Shown here in pieces: positions 18,493 through 26,285 of a stretch of DNA of 64,000 nucleotides. A model generated the notes under the pieces. It worked only from the letters and a program-made list of their open reading frames with translations, made no database searches and was not told the DNA's origin. The DNA lies in contig CAZMQI010000008.1 of NCBI GenBank assembly GCA_964568585.1, forward strand, positions 16,033 to 80,032, read 5' to 3'. Positions within the stretch are counted from its first letter, which is position 1. Each line of letters starts with the position of its first letter. Both the position numbers and the translations under genes were made by a program. The stretch is from RGZA01 sp964568585 (GTDB lineage: Bacteria > Pseudomonadota > Alphaproteobacteria > UBA9219 > RGZA01).

Positions 18493-18825
18493 TTACTTTC
18501 CAGGATTTTTGCTGAACAGAGTTTCAAACTTGTTCTTCACGCCCTTGAAATCATCGGCATCCGCTGGCGCTGGTTTCTTGCGGGTGATGTTCGGCCATTG
18601 GTTGGCGTAATCGCGGTTCATCTCGAGCCACTTTTCGGCAACCGCATTGGTATCGGATACAATAGCTTCAGCTGGGCATTCTGGCTCGCACACGCCGCAA
18701 TCGATGCATTCATCCGGGTTGATGACCAGCATGTTTTCCCCTTCGTAGAAACAATCTACGGGGCAAACTTCGATGCAATCCATGTATTTGCAACGGATGC
18801 AAAGCTCAGTAACAACATAAGGCAT
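18493..18825 (-). CDS. fdxA: 7Fe ferredoxin (3Fe-4S/4Fe-4S)
   Basis: Small cytoplasmic electron carrier of 110 residues starting MPYVVTELCIRCKYMDC. Two cluster-binding segments are present: CIRCKYMDCIEVCPVDCF and CIDCGVCEPECP. Together they give the [3Fe-4S]/[4Fe-4S] pattern of the FdxA type common in alphaproteobacteria. The C-terminal tail of about 50 residues is also typical. It is a single-gene unit between a bidirectional terminator and the divergent nadA promoter region. Confidence 0.95.
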   Translation of the reverse strand: MPYVVTELCIRCKYMDCIEVCPVDCFYEGENMLVINPDECIDCGVCEPECPAEAIVSDTNAVAEKWLEMNRDYANQWPNITRKKPAPADADDFKGVKNKFETLFSKNPGK

Positions 18826-19004
18826 ACCAGAAGTTCCTTTAGGCTAGACGAACGTGTGAATGTTTGAGATTATAAGAAAGAGGGTATTCGTTTAGCGTTT
18901 CTTAAAGACGAAATCCAGACATTTTTGCTGTTTTTGCCACTGATTTCTAATGTGGATTTCTAGTGCATTGCAGCAAAACGATAAAACGTTGATGGGATAT
19001 TTGT

Positions 19005-20012
19005 ATGTTGGCTTACACGCCTGAAATTGCAACGAACACTGCGCCGCTTTACAAAAAAGTCGCCAAGGTTATTCCTGAAATCGAATGGCCGTTCCACGCC
19101 CCTTATATTGCTGAAATCAACCGCCTGAAGCGTGAACAGGGTGCAGTGATTCTGGCGCATAATTACCAAACACCGGAGATTTATCACTGCGTTGCTGATT
19201 TCGTTGGTGATAGCTTGCAATTGGCGCGTGAAGCCGCGGAGACCAAAGCATCCACTATTATTATGGCCGGTGTGTACTTCATGGCCGAAACGGCAAAGCT
19301 GCTCAATCCCGATAAAAAGGTTTTAATCCCCGATGCAAAAGCAGGCTGCTCGCTTGCTGAATCCATCACGGGGGCTGACGTGCGCTTGCTGCGCGAAAAA
19401 TACCCGGGTATTCCTGTGGTCACCTATGTGAACTCCTCGGTGGATGTGAAGGCTGAATCTGATATCTGCATTACCTCTGGCAATGCGGTGCGCGTCGTTG
19501 AAGCGATTGCCAAGGAACGCGGCGTGAATAAGGTCATCTGTCTGCCGGATGAATATCTATCCAACTACATCGCCAAGAATACCAAGGTTGAAATCATCAG
19601 CTGGAAAGGCCATTGCGAAGTGCATGAACGCTTCACCGCGCAGGAACTACGCGAATACCGCAAAAGCTACCCGGGCGCGATTATCCTTGCACATCCTGAA
19701 TGCCCGCCCGATGTCTTGAATGAAGCAGATTTCGTTGGCTCCACCTACCGCATGAGCAAGTATGTGAGCGATAACAAGCCCGCCAAGGTTATTATGATCA
19801 CCGAATGCTCAATGAGCGATAATGTCTCGGTTGAAAACCCAGATGTTGAATTCGTGCGCCCATGCAATTTGTGCCCGCATATGAAACGCATCACGCTGCC
19901 CAAAATCCTTGAATGCTTGCAAGGCGGTGGCACCGAAGTGACGATTGCTCCGGAACTTGCTGCACGTGCAAAACTGTCAGTAGAACGGATGTTGGCGGTA
20001 CCTCATGGTTGA
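19005..20012 (+). CDS. nadA: Quinolinate synthase A
   Basis: [4Fe-4S] enzyme that condenses iminoaspartate with dihydroxyacetone phosphate to quinolinate in de novo NAD synthesis. The 335 residues include AVILAHNYQ, DFVGDSLQLAR, PDAKAGCSLAES (first cluster Cys), GHCEVHERF (second), and PCNLCPHMKRI (third), plus AHPECPPDV and ITECSMSDN. Complete for the family. nadB and nadC, its usual partners, are not adjacent; instead the gene overlaps the chorismate mutase ORF by eight bases, placing it at the head of an aromatic amino acid operon. Confidence 0.97.
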   Translation: MLAYTPEIATNTAPLYKKVAKVIPEIEWPFHAPYIAEINRLKREQGAVILAHNYQTPEIYHCVADFVGDSLQLAREAAETKASTIIMAGVYFMAETAKLLNPDKKVLIPDAKAGCSLAESITGADVRLLREKYPGIPVVTYVNSSVDVKAESDICITSGNAVRVVEAIAKERGVNKVICLPDEYLSNYIAKNTKVEIISWKGHCEVHERFTAQELREYRKSYPGAIILAHPECPPDVLNEADFVGSTYRMSKYVSDNKPAKVIMITECSMSDNVSVENPDVEFVRPCNLCPHMKRITLPKILECLQGGGTEVTIAPELAARAKLSVERMLAVPHG

Positions 20013-20850
20013 TCCAAGCAAGCTTACGGAACTGCGTAACAAAATTGACGGAATAGATAACCAGCTGCTCGATTTATTACGCGCACGCGCGAATGTGATT
20101 GAAGAAGTGCGCGGCGTGAAGGGCAAGCAAGCGGTGTATATCCGCCCGGGCCGCGAAGCATCCATGCTACGCATTCTGGTCAAGCAACCGATGGGGCATT
20201 TGCCGCCCGGCCTTATCCACCGCCTTTGGCGCGAGATGATTGGCGCCTTCACATTACAAGAAGGCATGATGAAAGTCGCGCTGCCCAATGGTGGCGGTGA
20301 AGAAGGCTTCTGGGATATTGCTAGAGACCATTTCGGCAGCTTTACACCAATGCAAGGTTTCGCCAACCCAACCTCTGCGTTACGCGCGGTGCTCAGCAAT
20401 ACACATCAATTAGCCGCGCTGCCCTTCCCACGTGAAGGGGATGGCGATATCTGGTGGCGGTTATTGTTAGCAGAACAGGAAACTGTTCCGAATTTATTCT
20501 ACGCATTCCCGTTTGATGGCGTGCGTGGCAATGCACGTAAAACCGACCACCAAGGCATGGTTATTGGTGCCATCCCACCCGAAGCGACAGGGCAGGATCG
20601 AACCGTATTAGTGCTTGAATGGCAAAACGTTGCAGATAAGAAATCTGCCGATGCGCTATGTGAACATCTGCCATTCACCAAAACCGTACATATCTTCACG
20701 CCTGCTGGCATCGAGCCCGCATGCAGTTGGATAGAGCTGGATGGCTTTATCGAGCGCAATAATCCGCAACTTGCGGCATGGTATCAGGAACATAAGCGAC
20801 ATTTGATGCGTCATAAAATTATCGGCGCGTACCCTGTCCCTATCAAATAA
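20005..20850 (+). CDS. Chorismate mutase domain protein (AroQ type)
   Basis: Residues 1-85 are an AroQ-class chorismate mutase: LTELRNKIDGIDNQLLDLL, RARANVIEEV, and the late helix LIHRLWREMIGAFTLQE. It rearranges chorismate to prephenate. The following 190 residues lack a recognisable prephenate dehydratase active site; they read as a degenerate or alternative C-terminal domain (IWWRLLLAEQ, FYAFPFDGV). Such long chorismate mutases preceding hisC and tyrA are known in alphaproteobacteria. It overlaps nadA by eight bases and is 11 bases from hisC. The function of the C-terminal domain is unknown. Confidence 0.85.
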   Translation: MVDPSKLTELRNKIDGIDNQLLDLLRARANVIEEVRGVKGKQAVYIRPGREASMLRILVKQPMGHLPPGLIHRLWREMIGAFTLQEGMMKVALPNGGGEEGFWDIARDHFGSFTPMQGFANPTSALRAVLSNTHQLAALPFPREGDGDIWWRLLLAEQETVPNLFYAFPFDGVRGNARKTDHQGMVIGAIPPEATGQDRTVLVLEWQNVADKKSADALCEHLPFTKTVHIFTPAGIEPACSWIELDGFIERNNPQLAAWYQEHKRHLMRHKIIGAYPVPIK

Positions 20851-20861
20851 GAGTTTTTAAT

Positions 20862-21947
20862 ATGTCATCGCCAAAACCGCTCCCATTTTTAGAAGGTTTG
20901 GAAGGCTATATCACTCCGCAGAACAAGGTGGATGACACAGGTTTCAAATACCGCCTGTGCTACAACGAAGGTGCCTTTGGCCCCAGCCCCAAAGCGCTGG
21001 AAGCAGCCAAAGCCGTGCTGGCGCAAAGCCATCGTTACCCTGATATTAATTACACCGATATCCGCAAGGCGATTGCCAGCAAATATAATCTGGATGCGGG
21101 CCGCATCGTCATGGGCGTAGGTTCGGATGAACTCATCACCGTATTGGTCAACGGCTATGTGAAGCAAGGCGATGAAGTCATCATCAGCCAATACGGATTT
21201 TCGCTATATGAAGTCGCAACCAAACTGGTGGGCGGTAAACCCGTCTTCGTGCCCGAGAACGATTTGCGTATGGATTTGAACGCGATATTAAACGCCGTAA
21301 CGCCGCGTACGCGCATGGTGTTCATCGCTAATCCCAATAACCCCACAGGGGATTGTATATCGCGCAGCGACATCCACGCCTTCCTTCGTGAACTGCCGGA
21401 TGACATCATCTTTGTGTATGATGCAGCCTATGCCGAATATATCGATGATGAAGATTATTCGGGGGGCTTTGAATTCGTGGGCGAGGAAGGCCGCGTTGTG
21501 GTCCTTCGCACCTTCTCCAAAATCTATGGGCTTGGCGGTTTGCGCGTCGGCTATTCCTATGCATCCAAAGCCATCACCGCATGTATGAATTTGGTACGCA
21601 AACCATTCAACGTATCGCGCGTTGGCGAAGCAGCGGCGATAGCCGCGCTAGGGGATGACGAGTTCGTTAAAAAAAGCCGCATCCATAATGTGATATGGCG
21701 CGAAAACCTGTTTAATGCGCTGATTGAATTCGGCACGCGCCCTTATGACAGCAAGGGGAACTTCGTGCTAACCCGCTTTAAATCACCGGCGCTGGCGGCG
21801 GCGATGAACAATCATTTAAAGACCAACAGCATTTTGGTGCGGCCAATGGCGGGTTACGGCCTTCCTGATTGTTTGCGCTTTACAGTCGGCCAAGAACACG
21901 AAATGCTTGCCTTGTTCGCGGCACTTAAATCATTCAACTGGAATTAG
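20862..21947 (+). CDS. hisC: Histidinol-phosphate / aromatic aminotransferase
   Basis: PLP enzyme of 361 residues. Family marks: RLCYNEGAFGPSPKALEA, GRIVMGVGSDELI, ANPNNPTGD, VYDAAYAEY, and the Schiff-base block LRTFSKIYGLGGLRVGY. Besides histidinol phosphate, many of these enzymes transaminate prephenate or aromatic keto acids. Its place between chorismate mutase and tyrA suggests that role here. An AGAG-type ribosome site precedes ATG at 20862; tyrA follows after five bases. Confidence 0.93.
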   Translation: MSSPKPLPFLEGLEGYITPQNKVDDTGFKYRLCYNEGAFGPSPKALEAAKAVLAQSHRYPDINYTDIRKAIASKYNLDAGRIVMGVGSDELITVLVNGYVKQGDEVIISQYGFSLYEVATKLVGGKPVFVPENDLRMDLNAILNAVTPRTRMVFIANPNNPTGDCISRSDIHAFLRELPDDIIFVYDAAYAEYIDDEDYSGGFEFVGEEGRVVVLRTFSKIYGLGGLRVGYSYASKAITACMNLVRKPFNVSRVGEAAAIAALGDDEFVKKSRIHNVIWRENLFNALIEFGTRPYDSKGNFVLTRFKSPALAAAMNNHLKTNSILVRPMAGYGLPDCLRFTVGQEHEMLALFAALKSFNWN

Positions 21948-21952
21948 TTATT

Positions 21953-22711
21953 ATGGGTACAGATACATTAGGCATCATCGGCATGGGCGCATTCGGCGAA
22001 TTCATTCTGCCGCATCTGGCCAAACATTTTGAAACCCGTATCTACGATAAACAGCGCACACCAAAGGACATGGCTAGCCTTGCCAGAAAACATAAGGTGC
22101 AGGCGGTTGCCACATTAAAGGGGTTAGCAGATGCCGATGTCATCCTCATTGCAACGCCCGTGCGAACCTTTGAAGAAATCGTGCGGGAATTAAAACCCCA
22201 TCTTCGTAAAGGCCAATTGGTGGTGGATGTGGGTTCGGTCAAAGAACTTCCCGCTAAAATCCTGAAGAAACATCTGCCTGCGGGCGTTGATATCATCGGC
22301 TTGCATCCGCTGTTCGGCCCGCAATCGGGTAAGAATGGCATTAAGGGCCTTAACATCACTGTGTGCAATGTGCGCGGTAAACGTAATGCCAAGCTCATCA
22401 ATTTCTTCAAGAAGAAGCTAGGCTTGAATGTCATTGAAACTACGCCAACAAAGCATGACAAGGAACTTGCCTATGTGCAGGGTCTCACACATTTAATCGG
22501 TAAGGTATTCGTCAGCCTGAACCTTGCCCCGTTCAAACAAACCACCAAGACCTATGAGTTGCTGAAACAGATGGTGGAGATGGTGCGCTACGATAGCGAT
22601 GAATTGTTCCGTACCATTGAGCGCGATAACGCATACACCGCGCATGCCAAGCGTGACTTCTTTGATGCGGTCAAAAAGCTGGAAAAGAAGCTCGGAAATA
22701 ATAAGCACTAA
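21953..22711 (+). CDS. tyrA: Prephenate/arogenate dehydrogenase
   Basis: NAD(P)-dependent oxidative decarboxylation of prephenate or arogenate toward tyrosine. N-terminal Rossmann motif GIIGMGAFGEF (residues 7-17), VILIATPV, VVDVGSVKE, IGLHPLFGPQSG and the helical C-terminal half with AYVQGLTHLIGKV carrying the catalytic-region His. At 252 residues it is shorter than typical TyrA and has no regulatory ACT domain, so feedback inhibition by tyrosine may be absent. Last gene of the operon; it abuts the converging methyltransferase ORF with no gap. Confidence 0.9.
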   Translation: MGTDTLGIIGMGAFGEFILPHLAKHFETRIYDKQRTPKDMASLARKHKVQAVATLKGLADADVILIATPVRTFEEIVRELKPHLRKGQLVVDVGSVKELPAKILKKHLPAGVDIIGLHPLFGPQSGKNGIKGLNITVCNVRGKRNAKLINFFKKKLGLNVIETTPTKHDKELAYVQGLTHLIGKVFVSLNLAPFKQTTKTYELLKQMVEMVRYDSDELFRTIERDNAYTAHAKRDFFDAVKKLEKKLGNNKH

Positions 22712-23266
22712 TTATTTAACCGCCAGCATCCGCAGCACCACGCCTCTGGCGGGTTCTGGGTTGCGTTCATCGGGTACGCGTTCCACTTTGCTGAACCCTG
22801 CTTCGCGTAACACGCGGCCCAGTTTTTTCTCATCAAAGCCGTTCACATGGCCCATGCCGGGAATATGGTGTTCCTTGGGGTTCACCCAGCCGCCGAACAT
22901 GCACAGCATCGCGTTTTCAAACGGATCATCCGGGAAGAAATGCAGCCAAGGCACATTAGCCTTTTCGTTCCAATCGTCATTCACAATGCGTTCCGCCAGC
23001 CAACGGATGTCAGGACATGTGACGTCAAGCACGCCGCCCGGTTTGGTGATGCGGTAAATTTCCTTCAGCACATCGGGCATTTTGAATTTATTGATGTGTT
23101 CAATCACATCGCCGAGGAAGATTTTATCCGCCACATTGCTTTCAATCGGGTAGGGCGTGACCAGCAAATCATGCTGCAAATTCACATGCGGCCATTTATG
23201 CAAATCCATACGGATATCTGCAAAGACGCGTGGGTTGGGGCCGCTACCAATATCGATGATCATCAA
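22712..23266 (-). CDS. Class I SAM-dependent methyltransferase
   Basis: A short (184-residue) Rossmann-type methyltransferase. Motif I is IIDIGSGPNP at the very N-terminus, followed by LGDVIEHI and the motif IV-like ITKPGGVLDVTCPD. The protein starts almost directly at the SAM-binding strand, so little N-terminal substrate domain exists. A possible alternative start is the second Met. Located downstream of lpd with a 25-bp gap on the same strand; its substrate is not apparent. It converges with tyrA. Confidence 0.8.
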   Translation of the reverse strand: MMIIDIGSGPNPRVFADIRMDLHKWPHVNLQHDLLVTPYPIESNVADKIFLGDVIEHINKFKMPDVLKEIYRITKPGGVLDVTCPDIRWLAERIVNDDWNEKANVPWLHFFPDDPFENAMLCMFGGWVNPKEHHIPGMGHVNGFDEKKLGRVLREAGFSKVERVPDERNPEPARGVVLRMLAVK

Positions 23267-23291
23267 CGCGCCTTATTAGATGTGGCCAGAG

Positions 23292-24711
23292 TTAAATGTG
23301 AATCGGGCGACCATCCACCGCTAATGCGGCTTCCTTCACGGCTTCATTCAAGGTCGGATGGGCATGGCATGTGCGTGCAATGTCTTCACTGGATGCGCTG
23401 AATTCCATCGCCAATGCGACCTCGGCAATCAACGTACCCGCATCAGGGCCAAGGATATGGCAGCCAAGCACCTTATCGGTTTTGGCGTCAGCCAAAATCT
23501 TTACAAAGCCATCAATATCGTTCATCGCGCGTGCTCTGCCATTGGCGGAGAAGGGGAACTTGCCNNNNNNNNNNAACTTTGAAATTGATGCCGGCTTTCT
23601 TTAGTTCGTCTTCAGTCTTACCCACGCTGGCGATTTCCGGCCATGTGTACACAACGCTGGGGATTGCATCGTAATTGATGTGGCCTGATTGACCCGCCAT
23701 CATTTCCGCGCACACAACGCCTTCATCTTCGGCTTTATGGGCGAGCATCGGGCCTGCAATCACGTCGCCAATGGCGTAGATGCCAGCAACATTGCTTTCA
23801 AAGTTATGGCCAACCTTGATGCGTTTGCGCTCATCAAGCTGCACGCCAACAGCTTCCAGACCCAGACCCTCGGTATAGGGGCGGCGACCAATGCATACCA
23901 ATACGATTTCGGCTTCCAGTTTTTCTGCGGTACCGCCAGCGGCTGGTTCAACGGTCAATGATACTTTGTTGCCTTCTGTTTTTGCAGCCGTCACCTTGGA
24001 TGACAGGCGGAATTTCATGCCTTGTTTTTCCAAAATCTTTTTTGCATTGGTTGCCAAATCGGCATCCATGCCGGGCATTAAACGGTCAAGGAATTCAACC
24101 ACGGTCACTTCAGAACCAAGGCGTTGCCATACGGAACCAAGTTCCAGACCAATCACGCCTCCGCCAATCACGATTAGCCGTTTTGGAACAGCAGATAGCG
24201 ACAATGCGCCAGTGGATGATACGATTTGCTTTTCGTCAACCGTAACGCCAGGAAGTGGCATTACATCGGAACCCGTCGCGATGAGGATTTTTTTGGCCAG
24301 AATGGTTTCTTGCTTACCATCTGCTGCGGTCACCACAACCTTGCCAGCCGCAGCAATGCTGCCCTTACCCTTGAGACGGGTGACCTTGTTCTTCTTGAAC
24401 AGGAAGTCGATACCTGCGGTGTTGTCTTTCACAACCTTGTTCTTGTGCGCCATCATCGCATTCAGATCGAGCGTGACGGAACCCAGCTTCACGCCGTGTA
24501 CTGCAAGGCTGTGCATGGCTTCGTGATATTTTTCGGATGAAGTCAGAAGCGCCTTGGATGGGATGCAACCAACATTCAGGCATGTGCCACCCAGCGTATC
24601 GCGCATTTCAACGCATGCGGTTTTAAAACCCAATTGGGCTGCACGAATAGCAGCAACATAGCCGCCAGGTCCGCCGCCAATAACGACGAGGTCAAAGGAT
24701 TGTTCAGACAT
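23292..24711 (-). CDS. lpd: Dihydrolipoyl dehydrogenase (E3), interrupted by a 10-N assembly gap
   Basis: FAD disulfide oxidoreductase that reoxidises lipoamide on the 2-oxoglutarate dehydrogenase complex. FAD motif VIGGGPGGYVAAIRAAQLG, redox disulfide GGTCLNVGCIPSK, NAD motif IVIGGGVIGLELGSV and the interface His-Glu (HAHPTLNEAVKEAAL) are all present. Ten N at 23565-23574 split the frame: 379 codons lie upstream and 90 plus stop downstream. The family motif KVGKFPF runs directly across the gap (KV before, GKFPF after), so the N run probably represents zero missing bases. Removing it gives a 469-residue protein, the expected size. Treat as an intact gene with an assembly artefact. Confidence 0.93.
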
Positions 24712-24799
24712 TTTGTTTCCTATGCAGTGTTGTGATGATTAGCCCTTCGCCCGAGCGGTTGTTCAGCTAAGCAGAACAGAGCGAATGGCGAATTAATGA

Positions 24800-26035
24800 T
24801 TAGAGGTCGAGCAGCATGCGTGCTGGATCTTCCAGGCATTCCTTAACCTTCACAAGGAAGGTTACCGCTTCGCGGCCATCGATCACGCGGTGATCGTAGG
24901 AAAGTGCAAGATACATCATCGGGCGCACCACGACTTGTCCATTCACGACAATCGGGCGTTCCTGAATTTTGTGCATGCCCAGAATACCTGATTGCGGGGT
25001 ATTCAAAATCGGGGTGCTCATCAAGGAGCCATAGATACCGCCATTGGTGATGGTGAAGGTGCCACCCGTCAACTCATCCATCGACAATTTACCATCGCGT
25101 GCTTTCACAGCCAGCTTGCTGATGGTTTTTTCAATGTCGGCAAAGCCCAATTGGTCGGCATCACGAACGACTGGAACTACCAGACCGCTTTCGGTGCCAA
25201 CGGCAACGCCAATATCATAATAATTCTTGTACACCAAATCATCGCCATCGATTTCAGCGTTCACAGCTGGCAATGCCTTCAATGCCTGAATGCAAGCTTT
25301 CACGAACAGCGACATGAAGCCAAGCTTTACGCCATGCTTCTTTTCGAAGTTTTCGTTGTACTGCTTACGCATCGCCATCAAATTGCTCATATCCACTTCG
25401 TTAAACGTGGTGAGCATCGCGGCGGTGTTTTGTGCTTCCTTCAAACGGCGTGCGATGCTTTGACGAAGACGTGTCATGCGTACGCGTTCTTCTTGGTCAC
25501 CGCGGTTACGTGGACCAGATGGTGCTTTTGCAGCAGTAGGCGCAGAACCAGCTGGCTTTGCCATATAATTCTGTACATCTTCCTTGGTCAAACGACCATC
25601 TTTACCGCTGCCTGCACCAACCGATGCAGGGTTGATGTTGTTATCATCGGTCATCTTGCGAACTGATGGTGAAAGTGCAGCGTTTGATTGTTGTGATGCA
25701 GCAGGCGCGGCTTGTGCTGCGGGAGCTGCAACGGGTGCCGCAACAGGCGCGGCAGTTTTATTCGCATTCGCAGCAGACGCTTTAAGTGCAGCAGCATCGG
25801 CTTCGCCAATCGTGCCGAGCAATGCGCCAACAGCGACGTTGCCACCTTGTTGCACATTAATTTCGGTGATCACGCCAGCAGAGGATGCGTTCACTTCCAA
25901 GGTTACTTTATCGGTTTCAAGCTCAACCAGTGGTTCGTCAACACGAACCACATCGCCAACTTTTTTAAGCCATTTGGCAACAGTGGCTTCAGAAACGGAT
26001 TCACCAAGAGCGGGTACGCGAATTTCGACGGGCAT
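24800..26035 (-). CDS. sucB: Dihydrolipoyllysine succinyltransferase (E2 of 2-oxoglutarate dehydrogenase)
   Basis: Core of the oxoglutarate dehydrogenase complex. Residues 1-75 are a single lipoyl domain with the lipoylated Lys in ELETDKVTLEV. An Ala/Pro linker follows, then a peripheral-subunit binding domain (LSPSVRKMTDDNNINPASVGAG) and the catalytic domain ending LALSYDHRVIDGREAV with the HxxxD active site. The 411-residue length is normal. It is 250 bases downstream of sucA, an unusually long gap that contains tandem 30-bp repeats, and 88 bases upstream of lpd. Confidence 0.97.
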   Translation of the reverse strand: MPVEIRVPALGESVSEATVAKWLKKVGDVVRVDEPLVELETDKVTLEVNASSAGVITEINVQQGGNVAVGALLGTIGEADAAALKASAANANKTAAPVAAPVAAPAAQAAPAASQQSNAALSPSVRKMTDDNNINPASVGAGSGKDGRLTKEDVQNYMAKPAGSAPTAAKAPSGPRNRGDQEERVRMTRLRQSIARRLKEAQNTAAMLTTFNEVDMSNLMAMRKQYNENFEKKHGVKLGFMSLFVKACIQALKALPAVNAEIDGDDLVYKNYYDIGVAVGTESGLVVPVVRDADQLGFADIEKTISKLAVKARDGKLSMDELTGGTFTITNGGIYGSLMSTPILNTPQSGILGMHKIQERPIVVNGQVVVRPMMYLALSYDHRVIDGREAVTFLVKVKECLEDPARMLLDL

Positions 26036-26160
26036 ATGAAAAACTCACCTTTAAGGGATATGAATAGGGTTCCGCATATTCCTAAAAATCGCATCATTTT
26101 ACAAGCTTATTTGACTAAGCCGCTTATCTAAAGGGCTGAATGAACTGCAGATTTATACCC

Positions 26161-26250
26161 TAAAATGCAACGAGCGCCTTTCGGCGGCCCAGAAATGCAA
26201 CGAGCGCCTTTCGGCGGCCTAGAAATGCAACGAGCGCCTTTCGGCGCTCG
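26161..26250. repeat. Three tandem 30-bp repeats between sucA and sucB
   Basis: Three head-to-tail copies (26161-26190, 26191-26220, 26221-26250) sharing AAATGCAACGAGCGCCTTTC. In copy 3 the end changes so that CGAGCGCC (26231-26238) pairs perfectly with GGCGCTCG (26243-26250) around a TTTC loop. Copies 1 and 2 can pair only four bases. No T tract follows on the sucA strand, so an RNA processing or stability element is as likely as a terminator. Confidence 0.9.
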
Positions 26251-26285
26251 GGCATTAGTTTGATGGTTTGACAAAGTTGGGAGAT

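Noticed and set aside
23891..24526. 211-residue ORF antisense to lpd
   Set aside because: Mirror of the Lpd coding strand; no ribosome site or motif.
23512..24711. Truncated Lpd of 399 residues as a real frameshift or pseudogene
   Set aside because: The frame change is caused only by the 10 N; motifs on both sides join perfectly when they are removed.
24992..25666. 224-residue ORF antisense to sucB
   Set aside because: Shadow frame without start signals; SucB is certain on the other strand.
26161..26250. CRISPR array
   Set aside because: The units are directly adjacent with no unique spacers and there are no cas genes.
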